Shown here: positions 18,220-26,671 of the stretch, in pieces | Numbering within the stretch: position 1 is the stretch's first letter | Layout: every line of letters starts with the position of its first letter | Origin: Paenibacillus lacisoli | Lineage (GTDB): Bacteria > Bacillota > Bacilli > Paenibacillales > Paenibacillaceae | Assembly: GCF_030580655.1 (NCBI RefSeq) | Contig: NZ_JAUQTB010000011.1 | Span: forward strand, 1-64,000 | Direction: 5' to 3' | Length of the DNA stretch: 64,000 nt | Program-made: the position numbers and the translations under genes | The notes under the pieces: generated by a model | Told to the model about the DNA's origin: nothing | Databases searched by the model: none | Seen by the model: only the letters and a program-made list of their open reading frames with translations

Positions 18220-19260
18220 CTATCCCTTCATCATGTCGCTCAAGTTCACTCTGCGTCCGGTTCTGGCGCTTTCGATTGCACCCAATACCATTGCCATACT
18301 TCTGGAATTATCCTCGCAATGAGTCTCCGCAGCCCGGCTCTCCTTTAAGGAATTGAACATCTCATCCAGACAACCGTTATGAAAAGTATGATCCATAAAA
18401 ACCTCAGGAGCCGCTATCCGTGTGGATTTCCGCAGAAAACCGCCATCTTCCCCATCTCTGCCTACGACCTCTGCGTAAGGCTCGTCGGTTCCATCCCACA
18501 TAGCCGTACCGTATTCACCGGTGATTCTCCAGGATGCCTCCCAGCTGGTCGGGGCTCCTTCTGCACACCATAATCCCCTGTAATTGAACACAGACCCGTC
18601 TGACATCGTAAAAATACACACGGCTCCGGCTTGACCTGCGTACCAAGAACCGGGAGGATTAAATTCCTCACAGTACACAGTAACGGCATCAGCTCCCATA
18701 ATAAAACGGGCCTGATCAAAGGTATGAATCGCCATATCCATCAGCAGCGGGCTGTCCATGCTGTCACGAAAGCCTCCGAAGTGCGGCCCGATAAAAAAGT
18801 CAGCACCTATAAAGCCTGGCTTCCCGATCGTTCCATCCTCAATCAGTCTGCGCAGGGAGCGTATGCGGGGATCAAAGCGGCGATTCTGCATAACGGCGTG
18901 AGACCTGCCTGTCGATTGGGAAAGTCTGACCACCTGCAGGCAATCCTTCATGCTCTCCGCCAGCGGCTTCTCAGCAAATACATGACAGCCTGATTGCAGA
19001 CCGACAGCAGCTACCTCAAAATGACTTGAAGGGACCGTTACATCAAAAACCAGGTTGGCATCCTGCTCTTGGATGGCTTGAGCAAGTTCTGTGTATACAC
19101 CAGCCTTGAGCTGATGTTTGACAGCCATTCTCTGAGCAGCATCCCGATGAAGATCAACGAGTGCCACAATCTCTGTGTCCTCTCTTGATTTGGCGTATTC
19201 GATCCAGGTATTAGCCATTTGACCACACCCCGCGACGGCAACTCTGTACAACTGGCTCAT
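18220..19260 (-). CDS. Gfo/Idh/MocA family oxidoreductase
   Basis: The ATG at 19260 is chosen because AAGGAGG lies 6 bases before it; a second ATG two codons upstream abuts the ribosome site. The 346-residue protein has the Rossmann segment VAVAGCGQMANTW, the FAEKPLAES motif (active-site lysine) near 95, and the C-terminal domain with DMAIHTFDQARFIMG near 180. The sugar substrate is unknown. Confidence 0.88.
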   Translation of the reverse strand: MSQLYRVAVAGCGQMANTWIEYAKSREDTEIVALVDLHRDAAQRMAVKHQLKAGVYTELAQAIQEQDANLVFDVTVPSSHFEVAAVGLQSGCHVFAEKPLAESMKDCLQVVRLSQSTGRSHAVMQNRRFDPRIRSLRRLIEDGTIGKPGFIGADFFIGPHFGGFRDSMDSPLLMDMAIHTFDQARFIMGADAVTVYCEEFNPPGSWYAGQAGAVCIFTMSDGSVFNYRGLWCAEGAPTSWEASWRITGEYGTAMWDGTDEPYAEVVGRDGEDGGFLRKSTRIAAPEVFMDHTFHNGCLDEMFNSLKESRAAETHCEDNSRSMAMVLGAIESARTGRRVNLSDMMKG

Positions 19261-19374
19261 AGGCATCCTCCTTGTAAAAGCAGCGTTTTAGATGAAGCAG
19301 CCTCAGTATAAGCAAATGTAAACAAAACTTCTCCTACAATTTTGTGCACTTGTATCTCTATTTTGCCGGGGAAA

Positions 19375-19400
19375 GCAAAAAGACGAGCTTCAGCTCGTCC
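19375..19400 (-). terminator. Terminator overlapping the stop of the FAD oxidase gene
   Basis: An 8-base-pair GACGAGCT/AGCTCGTC stem is followed on the minus strand by five U. The TGA stop of the gene lies in the hairpin itself. Confidence 0.8.
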
Positions 19401-20517
19401 CGATTGCCTGCAGCACATTATAATCCCGGATATCCAGATCAGGTTCCATTCCAAGTGCAAGCTTGGCCAGCTGACTCCCGATCCACGGGCCCATCGTCAG
19501 ACCTGAAGCACCGAGGCCATTAGCTGTTATAAGTCCATCCCAGCCGGGAATCGTCCCCATCACCGGCAGAAAACCTGGAGTGAAGGGACGAAATCCTACC
19601 CGCACTTCCTGGAAGGTACTGTCTTTTAGTTCAGGTGCAAGCTCAAGTCCTTTGTTCAGAACTTCCTGCATCCCACCAGCAGTGATCCTGGTATCATAAT
19701 CATGGATATCATTCTCATGCGTTGCTCCAATGACAATCTTCTGTCCGGGAAATGCCAGAAGATATTGGTCGGAAGGCGGCATGATTACAGGCCAGTGCCC
19801 TGTATCCCCTTGCTGCTTCGTATGCACATGCATTATCTGGGCTTTTTGATACCGGACATCAAATCGGATGCCCAGGGGATCGAACAATTCTTTAGCCCAC
19901 GCTCCCGCACATACGATTACTTCGTCTGCAGGATACAAAATGTCATTCACCCGAGCGCCGACAACCCGGTTCCCCTGATGCTCAAGGAGAGCATTCCCCT
20001 GAATGGATTCAGCCCCGTTACGCAGCGCAGACCGAATCAGTGCATCACGCAGAGCACGGCCATCCACACGGGCAGCACCGCTGATATGAACGGCTTGATA
20101 ACCATCCGCCAGCAGCGGAAACAGACTGCGGGTCTGTTGAGCATCCAGCATGGTGATCTCTCCAATCTCGGGAGCATCCTCTTTACGGAGAAGCGCTCGC
20201 CCCTCCATTTGTTGAAGCTTATCCACGTCTTTATGTACATTTAACGCACCTACCTGCGCATAGCCCGTGTCCGTCTCCCCTTCGGCTTCCAGCTCCCGGA
20301 TCAGTTCCGGATAGAAACGGGCACCTGCTTTGGCTAATCGATACCACGCCTGGTTGCGCCGCTGGGAAACCCACGGGCAGATAATGCCTGCGGCCGCATC
20401 CGTTGCTTGTCCCGGTTCCTGACGGTCTATGATGAGAACTTCAGCTCCCATCTTCGCCAGCTGATAAGCCGTAGACGCGCCGAGTATACCGGATCCAATG
20501 ACGATAACCTTCTTCAT
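19390..20517 (-). CDS. FAD-dependent amino acid oxidase/dehydrogenase (DAO family)
   Basis: The 375-residue protein starts with the FAD-binding fold (VIVIGSGILGASTAYQLAKMG, with the acidic strand end LIIDR). The DAO-family body follows, with GIICPWVSQRRN near 45 and a C-terminal FRPFTPGFLPVMG ... GLITANGLGASGLTMGP. It resembles glycine oxidase and D-amino acid dehydrogenase. No thiamine genes are nearby, so thiO is not assigned. It is probably cytoplasmic and monocistronic. Confidence 0.85.
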   Translation of the reverse strand: MKKVIVIGSGILGASTAYQLAKMGAEVLIIDRQEPGQATDAAAGIICPWVSQRRNQAWYRLAKAGARFYPELIRELEAEGETDTGYAQVGALNVHKDVDKLQQMEGRALLRKEDAPEIGEITMLDAQQTRSLFPLLADGYQAVHISGAARVDGRALRDALIRSALRNGAESIQGNALLEHQGNRVVGARVNDILYPADEVIVCAGAWAKELFDPLGIRFDVRYQKAQIMHVHTKQQGDTGHWPVIMPPSDQYLLAFPGQKIVIGATHENDIHDYDTRITAGGMQEVLNKGLELAPELKDSTFQEVRVGFRPFTPGFLPVMGTIPGWDGLITANGLGASGLTMGPWIGSQLAKLALGMEPDLDIRDYNVLQAIGTS

Positions 20518-20627
20518 GACTCCAACCCTTTCATTTGTACCTAATCCCTTATTATAGCTTAATATGTTCCACTCTGCTTGCCCCGACCTGCAGTACTCTT
20601 AACAGGAAGATATGGCTTACCCGATGT

Positions 20628-20670
20628 AAAAAAGCAGAGAATACCGTTCAATCCGGTATTTCATCTGCTT
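20628..20670 (-). terminator. Terminator downstream of the CotH/stalk remnant
   Basis: Minus-strand arms AAGCAG/CTGCTT and AATACCG/CGGTATT with an internal loop are followed by six U. It lies just past the remnant's stop, so it was the gene's own terminator. Confidence 0.75.
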
Positions 20671-20703
20671 CATTTTTGCAGTGATTATTTATGACAAATA
20701 TAA

Positions 20704-21179
20704 TTATTTTGAAGTGATGCTGACAGTCTGTGCTTGTTTCTCCCAAGTCAATCTTAGTCCCAAACCCTCGGATAAGAAGCGGACAGGAACATAAATACGA
20801 TTATTCTTGAGTATGGCCGCAGTTCCGCTGACAGGGATCTCAACGGTATGTCCGAATGCGACGGCCGTCACCGTCTTGGAGGTGTTATTCCAAGTCGTCT
20901 TAGGCCAGCCAGGCCAGAGATCCGAGTCTGAATTCCTTCCATGTGATCCACCAGCTGATTCACATCGTCCAAATATTTGGCTTTATATTCGGGAACCGCC
21001 AGCAGGTTTGCAATCAGGGGCAAATTATCCATGCTTACGCCTAGTACCGGTTCGTCAATGGAAGCTGTTTATTCTGCTGCAGCATTCACCGACGGCAGGC
21101 TGACTGTCCATTCAAGGCCTGTCATGGCTAGAACCAGGGACAACATGGATACCGCCAGTCTTATTTTCGTATTCTTCAC
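20704..21179 (-). pseudogene. Decayed CotH-like/stalk-domain secreted protein gene
   Basis: From GTG 21179, after AGGAGGAGG, the minus strand encodes a 36-residue signal peptide and then an in-frame TAA at 21069-21071. The same frame continues with a stretch like the C-terminal part of CotH kinase-like proteins (PLIANLLAVPEYKAKYLDDV). A frame change near 20885 then leads to a complete-looking stalk-domain end (NNRIYVPVRFLSEGLGLRLTWE) that stops at 20704. The central part of a much longer gene is missing. It thus carries a stop, a frameshift and an internal deletion, and is a remnant. Confidence 0.75.
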
Positions 21180-21289
21180 TACTAACTCCTCCTCCTGTCT
21201 CTGCAATAAGCGAAATGCTTATACAGCAACATTAGCAGGCGAAGCTTTAGTGCACCTTAAAAGACATCTAACCAAGATTGCTGATAGAC

Positions 21290-21907
21290 TCACCGCTGAA
21301 GCAGGTCACTGACGGTAACCAGCTCATAACCCCGGCTGATTAGCTCCGGCACCAGCACTCGAACAGCTTCTACAGTCTGTGAACGGTCTCCTCCGCTGTC
21401 GTGTAGAAGAAGAATACTTCCGTTCTCTACCCCGTTTAGCGAGTACTTTATAATATGTTCCACCCCGGGCTCTGCCCAGTCATCCGTTCCTGTATTGGAA
21501 GCTCCGATGATCTTATAACCCATCTCACACGCTACCTGATGAACCTGTGGATCCATGGCCAAATAAGGAGCCCGGAAGCTGGTTGGACATTTGCCTGTTA
21601 TCGCTGAAATTTGATCTTCCGTTGAGCGGATCTCCGCCCGGCAGGCGGCAGCATCGAGTTCTGTCATATTCGGATGGGTAAAGGTATGGTTCCCCAGCTC
21701 GTGTTCTTCCAAGTGAAGAGACTCGGCAATAGCGGCGTACGCCTCCAATCTCTCACCTATAACAAAGAAGGTGGCTTTCGCTTGATGAGCGGCCAGAATG
21801 TGCTGGATTTGCGGGGTATAGACCGGGTCCGGTCCATCATCGAATGTTAAAGCAATAGCTTTCCGCGAAGTAGAAACGTTATTTGTGATCAAGGTGTGAT
21901 TATCCAT
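21290..21907 (-). CDS. Polysaccharide deacetylase (NodB, CE4 family)
   Basis: The 205-residue protein is a complete NodB domain: ALTFDDGPDPVYTP with the metal and base aspartates near 22, HELGNHTFTHPNMT with the two metal histidines, SFRAPYLAMD near 115, and ILLLHDSGGDRS near 165. GGGAGGG lies before the ATG. No signal peptide is seen, which is unusual for wall-directed members. It may act on small chitin-like or peptidoglycan fragments; the substrate is unknown. Confidence 0.9.
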   Translation of the reverse strand: MDNHTLITNNVSTSRKAIALTFDDGPDPVYTPQIQHILAAHQAKATFFVIGERLEAYAAIAESLHLEEHELGNHTFTHPNMTELDAAACRAEIRSTEDQISAITGKCPTSFRAPYLAMDPQVHQVACEMGYKIIGASNTGTDDWAEPGVEHIIKYSLNGVENGSILLLHDSGGDRSQTVEAVRVLVPELISRGYELVTVSDLLQR

Positions 21908-22058
21908 ACATACCTTCCCTCCCGGCTCAAATGATCGTTAGCGTTTACTTATGCATAATCAGCTGCTGGTTAAAGAATTCCCTCTGAGCATAACAGAAAA
22001 AGAACCCTATTGTCAGGGTTCTGCATACCTTTCATATTGCTCATTCCCAATTTATTAC

Positions 22059-22499
22059 TCAGCACGTACAGCAGCATTTTAGGGAAGCCGGCTGCTCGCC
22101 GGGCTGACCGGTACGGCTGCATTGAACATTTTGATTAAAAGTATAACTTTTTGCGGTTCCTCTGACAGCTGACAGATGCTGAAAGCCCCGCTTCCGCAGC
22201 ATCCGTGCCGCCCGTTTTGCCCCAAAGCTGTGGTTGGCAAAAATCAGCACTCGTTCATTCGCTGACAGATATTTGTCCCATGTATAGGGCAGCCGTCCAA
22301 TAGATATATTAATGGCTCCCGGGATCGGATGATCTTGTGCCTCGGAAGCGTCTCTGACATCCAGCCATGTCGTCTCCGGGCATAACAGACCCTCCGCTGC
22401 AGCTTCTTCACCACTGACAAAATTCAGATAATGAAGCGGCCAGAGCTGGCGAAGCAGCCAGAGAAATCCCCACCCGGTTAACAGATAGATCAGCAGCAC
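22059..22499 (-). CDS. Membrane-anchored rhodanese-fold protein without catalytic Cys, Cys-rich tail
   Basis: The start is GTG 22499, 8 bases after GGGAG. The 146-residue product opens with a membrane segment (residues 1-20), then a rhodanese domain (LDVRDASEAQDHPIPGAINI). The active-site loop, CRSGxR in sulfurtransferases, reads FANHSFGAKRAA here, with Ala in place of Cys. The last 20 residues add five cysteines and end in KCCCTC. It lies 59 bases downstream of a normal rhodanese gene and a CstR-like gene on the same strand. It might bind a metal or carry sulfur through its tail instead of catalysing transfer. Confidence 0.8.
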   Translation of the reverse strand: MLLIYLLTGWGFLWLLRQLWPLHYLNFVSGEEAAAEGLLCPETTWLDVRDASEAQDHPIPGAINISIGRLPYTWDKYLSANERVLIFANHSFGAKRAARMLRKRGFQHLSAVRGTAKSYTFNQNVQCSRTGQPGEQPASLKCCCTC

Positions 22500-22558
22500 T
22501 TCTGCATCTCCCTTATTGTAGTATTGTATATGTTATACACTCTATTGATTTCATGATA

Positions 22559-22879
22559 TTATGTTTCACGGGTAAGTTGACCTGTCCATGCGCTTAATCC
22601 GCCTTCCATATTCACAACCCTGTACCCGCGCTCATGCAGGAGCTCGCAGGCAAGACCGCTTCGGCTGCCGCTTCTGCACATCACAATGATTTCACGCTGA
22701 GGATCAAGCTCCTGATGACGTTCTGAAAGGGCACCTAGAGGAATATGAAGGGCACCGGGTACATGTCCTTCCATCCATTCCACGGGTTCCCGGACATCGA
22801 GCATCAGAAGTTTTTCACCTTGTTTCAATCGTGAATCAAGCTCTTGAGGTGTCATTTCTTTGGGAATTTTAAAAGCCAT
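22559..22879 (-). CDS. Rhodanese-like sulfurtransferase
   Basis: The 106-residue single-domain rhodanese has LLMLDVREPVEWMEGHVPGALHIPLG in the first half (each motif intact) and the active-site loop VMCRSGSRSG with the catalytic cysteine near 69. AGGAGG precedes the ATG. It lies 28 bases after the CstR-like gene. Such enzymes move sulfane sulfur from persulfides or thiosulfate to thiol acceptors in the cytoplasm. Confidence 0.92.
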   Translation of the reverse strand: MAFKIPKEMTPQELDSRLKQGEKLLMLDVREPVEWMEGHVPGALHIPLGALSERHQELDPQREIIVMCRSGSRSGLACELLHERGYRVVNMEGGLSAWTGQLTRET

Positions 22880-22907
22880 TTCGTTCCTCCTGATCTTTTG
22901 AATATAT

Positions 22908-23177
22908 TTATCGACTTTTCACCAGCAGCTTCACGGCTTCCTCGACCAGTCTCTCTGTATCCGGATCGCCCGCAGCCTGCTCGGTTTGGATACAATGCAG
23001 TAAATTTTCGGCAACAATCTGAGCAATCGCTTTATCGGCAGCATTTCGGATTGCTGACAATTGAGCTACTACATCCTTACACGGTTGTTGTTCTTCCATG
23101 AGCCGCAGAACTCCTCTCGCTTGCCCTTCAATCCGCTTAAGCCGCGATTTGATATTATCGGGATACTGATAATCCAA
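22908..23177 (-). CDS. cstR: CsoR-family regulator of CstR (persulfide-sensing) type
   Basis: The 89-residue all-helical DUF156 protein (IKSRLKRIEGQARGV near 9-23) starts at TTG 23177. CsoR copper sensors use Cys, His and Cys at spacings 25 and 4. Here Cys33 and Cys62 keep the 29-residue spacing, but the histidine position (58) is Asn. Two cysteines without the histidine mark CstR, which forms di- or trisulfide cross-links on sensing persulfide. Two rhodanese genes follow, as in known cst/yrk-type operons, and a palindrome of the CsoR/CstR type lies 36 bases upstream. Symbol by similarity only. Confidence 0.78.
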   Translation of the reverse strand: MDYQYPDNIKSRLKRIEGQARGVLRLMEEQQPCKDVVAQLSAIRNAADKAIAQIVAENLLHCIQTEQAAGDPDTERLVEEAVKLLVKSR

Positions 23178-23213
23178 CAGGCAATCCCCCTTCAGGATAC
23201 GATATTTATCATT

Positions 23214-23229
23214 ATACCCCTAGGGGTAT
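23214..23229. promoter_or_regulatory. CstR/CsoR-type operator
   Basis: ATACCCCTAGGGGTAT is a perfect 16-base palindrome with the C-run/G-run core known for CsoR-family operators. It lies 36 bases upstream of the TTG start of the regulator, so autoregulation of the operon is likely. Confidence 0.8.
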
Positions 23230-23392
23230 TATATTCGTTTTAAATGTAAATATACAATTCATCTTTTTTTCAGCCGATCTGCTAATTTTACAAGTTGGAT
23301 ACATGTCTGAATTTATTCAGACACAACGATTACAGCATTGATACATTTTCCCTCCGGACGTACGCTTTGTTTTTAATGAAAAAATAGAGAAA

Positions 23393-23652
23393 CGCATGAT
23401 GCGTCAGAATGCCGCACGGGCGGAAGCTGTGCGGCAACCGGCTGCTTTGGCGGAACGCCTGAAGCAGGCTGGCTGGCAGCCCACGCCTATGAATACGGCT
23501 TTATTATCTGTTATCCTCAGGGAACACAGCGTATAACAGGGTACATGTACGAGCCGTGGCATTTGCTTTATGTCGGAAAGCAAGCAGCGACAGCGATGCA
23601 CAAGCATGATCAGACCTTGGAGGAATTCATCAGCATCCAGTCATCCATCTGA
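23393..23652 (+). pseudogene. VanY-type D,D-carboxypeptidase remnant (C-terminal part)
   Basis: The plus strand, in the frame ending at TGA 23650-23652, reads FGGTPEAGWLAAHAYEYG, then GYMYEPWHLLYVG and a short tail LEEFISIQ. This matches the C-terminal half of VanY/D-alanyl-D-alanine carboxypeptidase, including the WH zinc-ligand motif. There is no in-frame start, signal peptide or N-terminal zinc motif (SxHxxGxAxD). The 5' part of the gene is gone, and sequence before about 23393 does not resemble the family. It is a dead fragment. Confidence 0.8.
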
Positions 23653-23687
23653 ACATAATGAAGAGACCTTCTTGAAGCATGAGCAGG

Positions 23688-23713
23688 AAAAAGCTTGAAT
23701 ATCACATTCAAGC
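23688..23713 (-). terminator. Rho-independent terminator after the radical SAM gene
   Basis: An 8-base-pair GCTTGAAT/ATTCAAGC stem with a 5-base loop is followed on the minus strand by five U. It begins 6 bases after the stop. Confidence 0.88.
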
Positions 23714-23718
23714 CTGTC

Positions 23719-24549
23719 TCATTTTGACAGAGCTTCATCTCGGGATACCCGGACACGGTCGCTGGGGTACCACTTCTCGAAATATTTCTCAACCTTCAGA
23801 TGCAAATTAGGTTCATACCATTTCTCGAAACCATGCTCTGCAAATCGTCCGGGCATGCCGAGACGGGCTGAGCGCCGTCCCATGGAGCCATCGCCAATAA
23901 TCAGTGTATCAATCCAGATGTAATCCGCTGCTCCGATAAGACTCTGCGGGAAATCAGGGGTAAACGGGAGAACAGGTGAAATGGAAGCCTGTGTTGTAAT
24001 ACCGGCCTCATGAAGCTTCTTCAGCGCCTCTATGCGCTGCTTAATCCCTGGTGCATAGGGAGCAAACAGTCTCCTGACTTCATCCCGGTCTGTCTCGATG
24101 GTCATAGATATGAGAACTTCACACTTGTTTTGCAGCTGCTGCAGTATATCGATATCTCTTGTAACCCAGGGACTACGGGTCTGAATTTGCACCATGTCCG
24201 GAGGCTGCTCGAGCATAGCCTCCAGGATCGCCCGGGTTATTCCGGCTTTCTGTTCGAGCGGCTGATAAGGGTCTGTTGCAGAAGACATGAACAGCCTGAC
24301 AGGTTTTTTTTTCTTCCGCAGCTTCTGCATCTCATTCCTGTAATTGTCAGCGGCATTCAACTTAATATCGACCCATTGTCCCCAGGGAACGTCTCTGAAT
24401 TTTTGAATCGGCATTTCGCGCACATAACAGTAGCTGCAGGCGAATGCACAGCCGCTGTACGCATTCAAAGAGTGAGTATAGCCTACATCCAGATAACCGC
24501 TGGCCTCGGTCAGTATTTTCTTTGCAAAAATTTCCTTTATCTCGATCAT
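23719..24549 (-). CDS. SPL-family radical SAM protein
   Basis: The ATG at 24549 is 8 bases after GGAGGGG; a longer frame starts inside that site. The 276-residue protein has the radical SAM cluster motif CxxxCxxC (GCAFACSYCYVRE, near 34-41) and the SPL-like segments NAYSG, MSSATDPYQPLE near 88 and TIETDRDEVRRLFAP near 147. It uses a [4Fe-4S] cluster and S-adenosylmethionine. This branch is related to spore photoproduct lyase but is shorter and its substrate is unknown. Confidence 0.85.
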   Translation of the reverse strand: MIEIKEIFAKKILTEASGYLDVGYTHSLNAYSGCAFACSYCYVREMPIQKFRDVPWGQWVDIKLNAADNYRNEMQKLRKKKKPVRLFMSSATDPYQPLEQKAGITRAILEAMLEQPPDMVQIQTRSPWVTRDIDILQQLQNKCEVLISMTIETDRDEVRRLFAPYAPGIKQRIEALKKLHEAGITTQASISPVLPFTPDFPQSLIGAADYIWIDTLIIGDGSMGRRSARLGMPGRFAEHGFEKWYEPNLHLKVEKYFEKWYPSDRVRVSRDEALSK

Positions 24550-24681
24550 GATGCGCTCCCCTCCTACTTGGATCATTAAGATTTCTTCTGGGCTTTATAA
24601 GCCGCATCCCGATTTTTTTCACCTTACAGGGGTAATAAATTATAGAGTATGAACTCATTATAACCTGCAGGAGGGATGGAC

Positions 24682-24954
24682 ATGGCAAACACAAGAGGCG
24701 AAAATCCGGAACGCGACCAATATTTTGAAAAACGTGCCGGCACCGACGAAGCCCGCTATCACGTTGTACCCCATGATGACAAAGGTTGGGCTGTCAAGGA
24801 AGAAGGCAAGGATGAACCTCTTCTGACAACCGGGGACCGGAAAGAGGCCATGGATGAGGCCAAAAGACGTGCTGAAGAAGCAGGCACGATGGCCATTATT
24901 CATAACGAGCATGGACGCATTGAAGATCAGATTAATTATCAGGATAACCAATAG
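24682..24954 (+). CDS. DUF2188 domain protein
   Basis: Of two ATGs, 24682 is preferred because it lies 6 bases after GGAGGG. The 90-residue hydrophilic protein contains one DUF2188 unit: YHVVPHDDKGWAVKEEG, then RKEAMDEAKRRAEEAGTMAIIHNEHGRI. Charge is high and there is no membrane segment. The unit is common in Bacillota as a small stand-alone protein; its role is unknown. It has its own terminator. Confidence 0.82.
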   Translation: MANTRGENPERDQYFEKRAGTDEARYHVVPHDDKGWAVKEEGKDEPLLTTGDRKEAMDEAKRRAEEAGTMAIIHNEHGRIEDQINYQDNQ

Positions 24955-24980
24955 AGGAACAGGTTGTTTACTAAACGAAG

Positions 24981-25018
24981 AGCCCGGCAGGAGGATGAAT
25001 ACCCCCGGCCGGGCTTTG
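24981..25018 (+). terminator. Terminator after the DUF2188 gene
   Basis: AGCCCGGC/GCCGGGCT stem with a long loop and a short T-rich tail (TTTGCT). Weaker than the others in the window. Confidence 0.6.
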
Positions 25019-25152
25019 CTGTACTTGAAGGCCCGCAGGCTTAGTTTTGTGGAGCATGTCAGGGATTTAGGCTGCCATATCCCCAGCCACCCAATCATTT
25101 GAGCTCCAACTCCCATAAGCTACAGTAATCTGCAGCAAAGGGGGTTTGACAA

Positions 25153-25257
25153 ATGAGTGAAGTTGGATACGGCCGCGGCGGTGCTTTCACCTCCACTGCA
25201 GCCATCCTGGTGCTCTTTATTCTGTTGGTCATCATCACACGTTCATTCCTGATCTAA
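25153..25257 (+). CDS. YjcZ-like small sporulation protein, 34 residues
   Basis: A short gene reads from ATG 25153, 7 bases after AAGGGGG. The product has a glycine-rich start (EVGYGRGGAF) and one hydrophobic segment (AAILVLFILLVII) ending in RSFLI. This is the layout of the YjcZ family of tiny spore or membrane proteins (glycine-rich, then FALIVVLFILLVI). A terminator follows at once. In this family, expression in the forespore or mother cell is usual. Confidence 0.8.
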   Translation: MSEVGYGRGGAFTSTAAILVLFILLVIITRSFLI

Positions 25258-25276
25258 CCTGGAAGATGTCTGCCCG

Positions 25277-25308
25277 AAGGACCCCTGGTGATTCTGGCGG
25301 GTCCTTTG
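25277..25308. terminator. Terminator between the YjcZ-like and aminotransferase genes
   Basis: AAGGACCC/GGGTCCTT stem with a 14-base loop. It lies between convergent genes and could serve both. Confidence 0.7.
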
Positions 25309-25314
25309 GAAAGA

Positions 25315-26505
25315 TCAGCTTCTGAAGCTTTTCAAAACCTGGCCCAAAATCTCAACACCTCTTTCAATCTGCTCATCCGAAGGTGTAGAAAAGTTCAGCC
25401 TGATAGCATGACATGCATCTGTTTCTTCAACGAGAAACGCGGTACCCGGCACGACAGCAACACCCTCGGCCGCGGCCGCTTTGGCATAATCCAGCATGGG
25501 TATGTGAGCAGGAAGATCACACCACAGGAATAAACCGCCGTCAGGATAGGTGAATGTTATCGTCTGGCCCAAATGTTCCTGCAGACCGGCAATCATCAAG
25601 GATGATTTTCTGCGGTAAATGTTACGGATTTTGCTGATATGCCCTGCATAATCATAATCAGTCATGAATCGGTAAGCCAGAATCTGCGGCAGCATGGCAG
25701 TATGCACGTCCTCTCCCTGCTTGGCCACAACCATTTTCTGCACAACCTCCTGCGGGGCAAGAACATAACCCACTCTTAGACCTGCAGACAATATTTTGGA
25801 GAAAGAGCCTACATAAATGACCATTCCCTCATCGTCCATGGACTTGATTGTCGGTACATCCTCCCCTTGAAAGCGAAGCTCACCATATGGATTGTCTTCC
25901 AATATCATGACGCCATACTGCTTAGCCAAGGCATAAATCGCCTTACGTTTCTCCAGACTGGTCGTGAGTCCCGTCGGATTCTGAAAGCTTGGAATAAGAT
26001 AGATCAATTTGACATTCGGCTCGGTTCGAAGCGCATGCTCCAGCCTGCTGATGTCGATCCCATCGGCTTCTATAGGTACACCTACAAGCCTGGCACCGGC
26101 AGAGCGGAAAGAATTGAGTGACCCGATAAAGCTGGGACTCTCACAAATAATGGTATCTCCTTCGTTGCAGAATACCTTGCAAGCCAGCTCAATCCCCTGC
26201 TGGGCGCCGGAGACAATAAACAAATCATCCTCTTCAGATCCTGTCGCAAATCCGGTCTTCAGGTGACGGAGCAGCGTCTCGCGAAGAGGAGCATACCCTT
26301 CTGTTATTCCATACTGGAGTGCGGCTACAGGCTCGTTTTCAAGAATGGATTGGGTGAACGTCCGGATGGCTTCAACCGGAAACGTCTCGGGTGCCGGGTT
26401 GCCTGCAGAGAAAGGAATCACATTTTGGCCGGAGCTGGCCTTCAGAATCTCGCGAATAATCGATGGCTGCAGTGCAGTCATCCGATTGGAAAAAGAATAT
26501 TTCAT
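25315..26505 (-). CDS. PLP-dependent aminotransferase (class I/II, LysN/ARO8-like)
   Basis: The 396-residue protein is a complete fold-type I aminotransferase: SAGNPAPETFP near 35, ALQYGITEGYAPLRE near 75, IYLIPSFQNPTG (Asn) near 175, LEDNPYGELRF near 205, and GSFSKILSAGLRVGY with the PLP lysine near 240. It lacks the N-terminal winged helix of MocR regulators. Closest relatives act on 2-aminoadipate, aromatic or branched-chain amino acids. It is monocistronic; the substrate is not settled. Confidence 0.88.
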   Translation of the reverse strand: MKYSFSNRMTALQPSIIREILKASSGQNVIPFSAGNPAPETFPVEAIRTFTQSILENEPVAALQYGITEGYAPLRETLLRHLKTGFATGSEEDDLFIVSGAQQGIELACKVFCNEGDTIICESPSFIGSLNSFRSAGARLVGVPIEADGIDISRLEHALRTEPNVKLIYLIPSFQNPTGLTTSLEKRKAIYALAKQYGVMILEDNPYGELRFQGEDVPTIKSMDDEGMVIYVGSFSKILSAGLRVGYVLAPQEVVQKMVVAKQGEDVHTAMLPQILAYRFMTDYDYAGHISKIRNIYRRKSSLMIAGLQEHLGQTITFTYPDGGLFLWCDLPAHIPMLDYAKAAAAEGVAVVPGTAFLVEETDACHAIRLNFSTPSDEQIERGVEILGQVLKSFRS

Positions 26506-26671
26506 CAGATTATGTACCCTCCTTCTTTATTTCATACTTCGTTTATCGATCTATACTAGGTTCTATTATACGGCGGTTTCATCCAAATCCCAAAGCTTCT
26601 TCATGGATACACAGTCAAATATAAATCCAACTCAAAAAGGCCGGATGCCCGGCCTCTGCGATGAGTTTATT

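Noticed and set aside
19390-20517. Glycine oxidase ThiO
   Set aside because: Family level fits, but no thiamine gene or THI-box lies nearby, so the specific name was not given.
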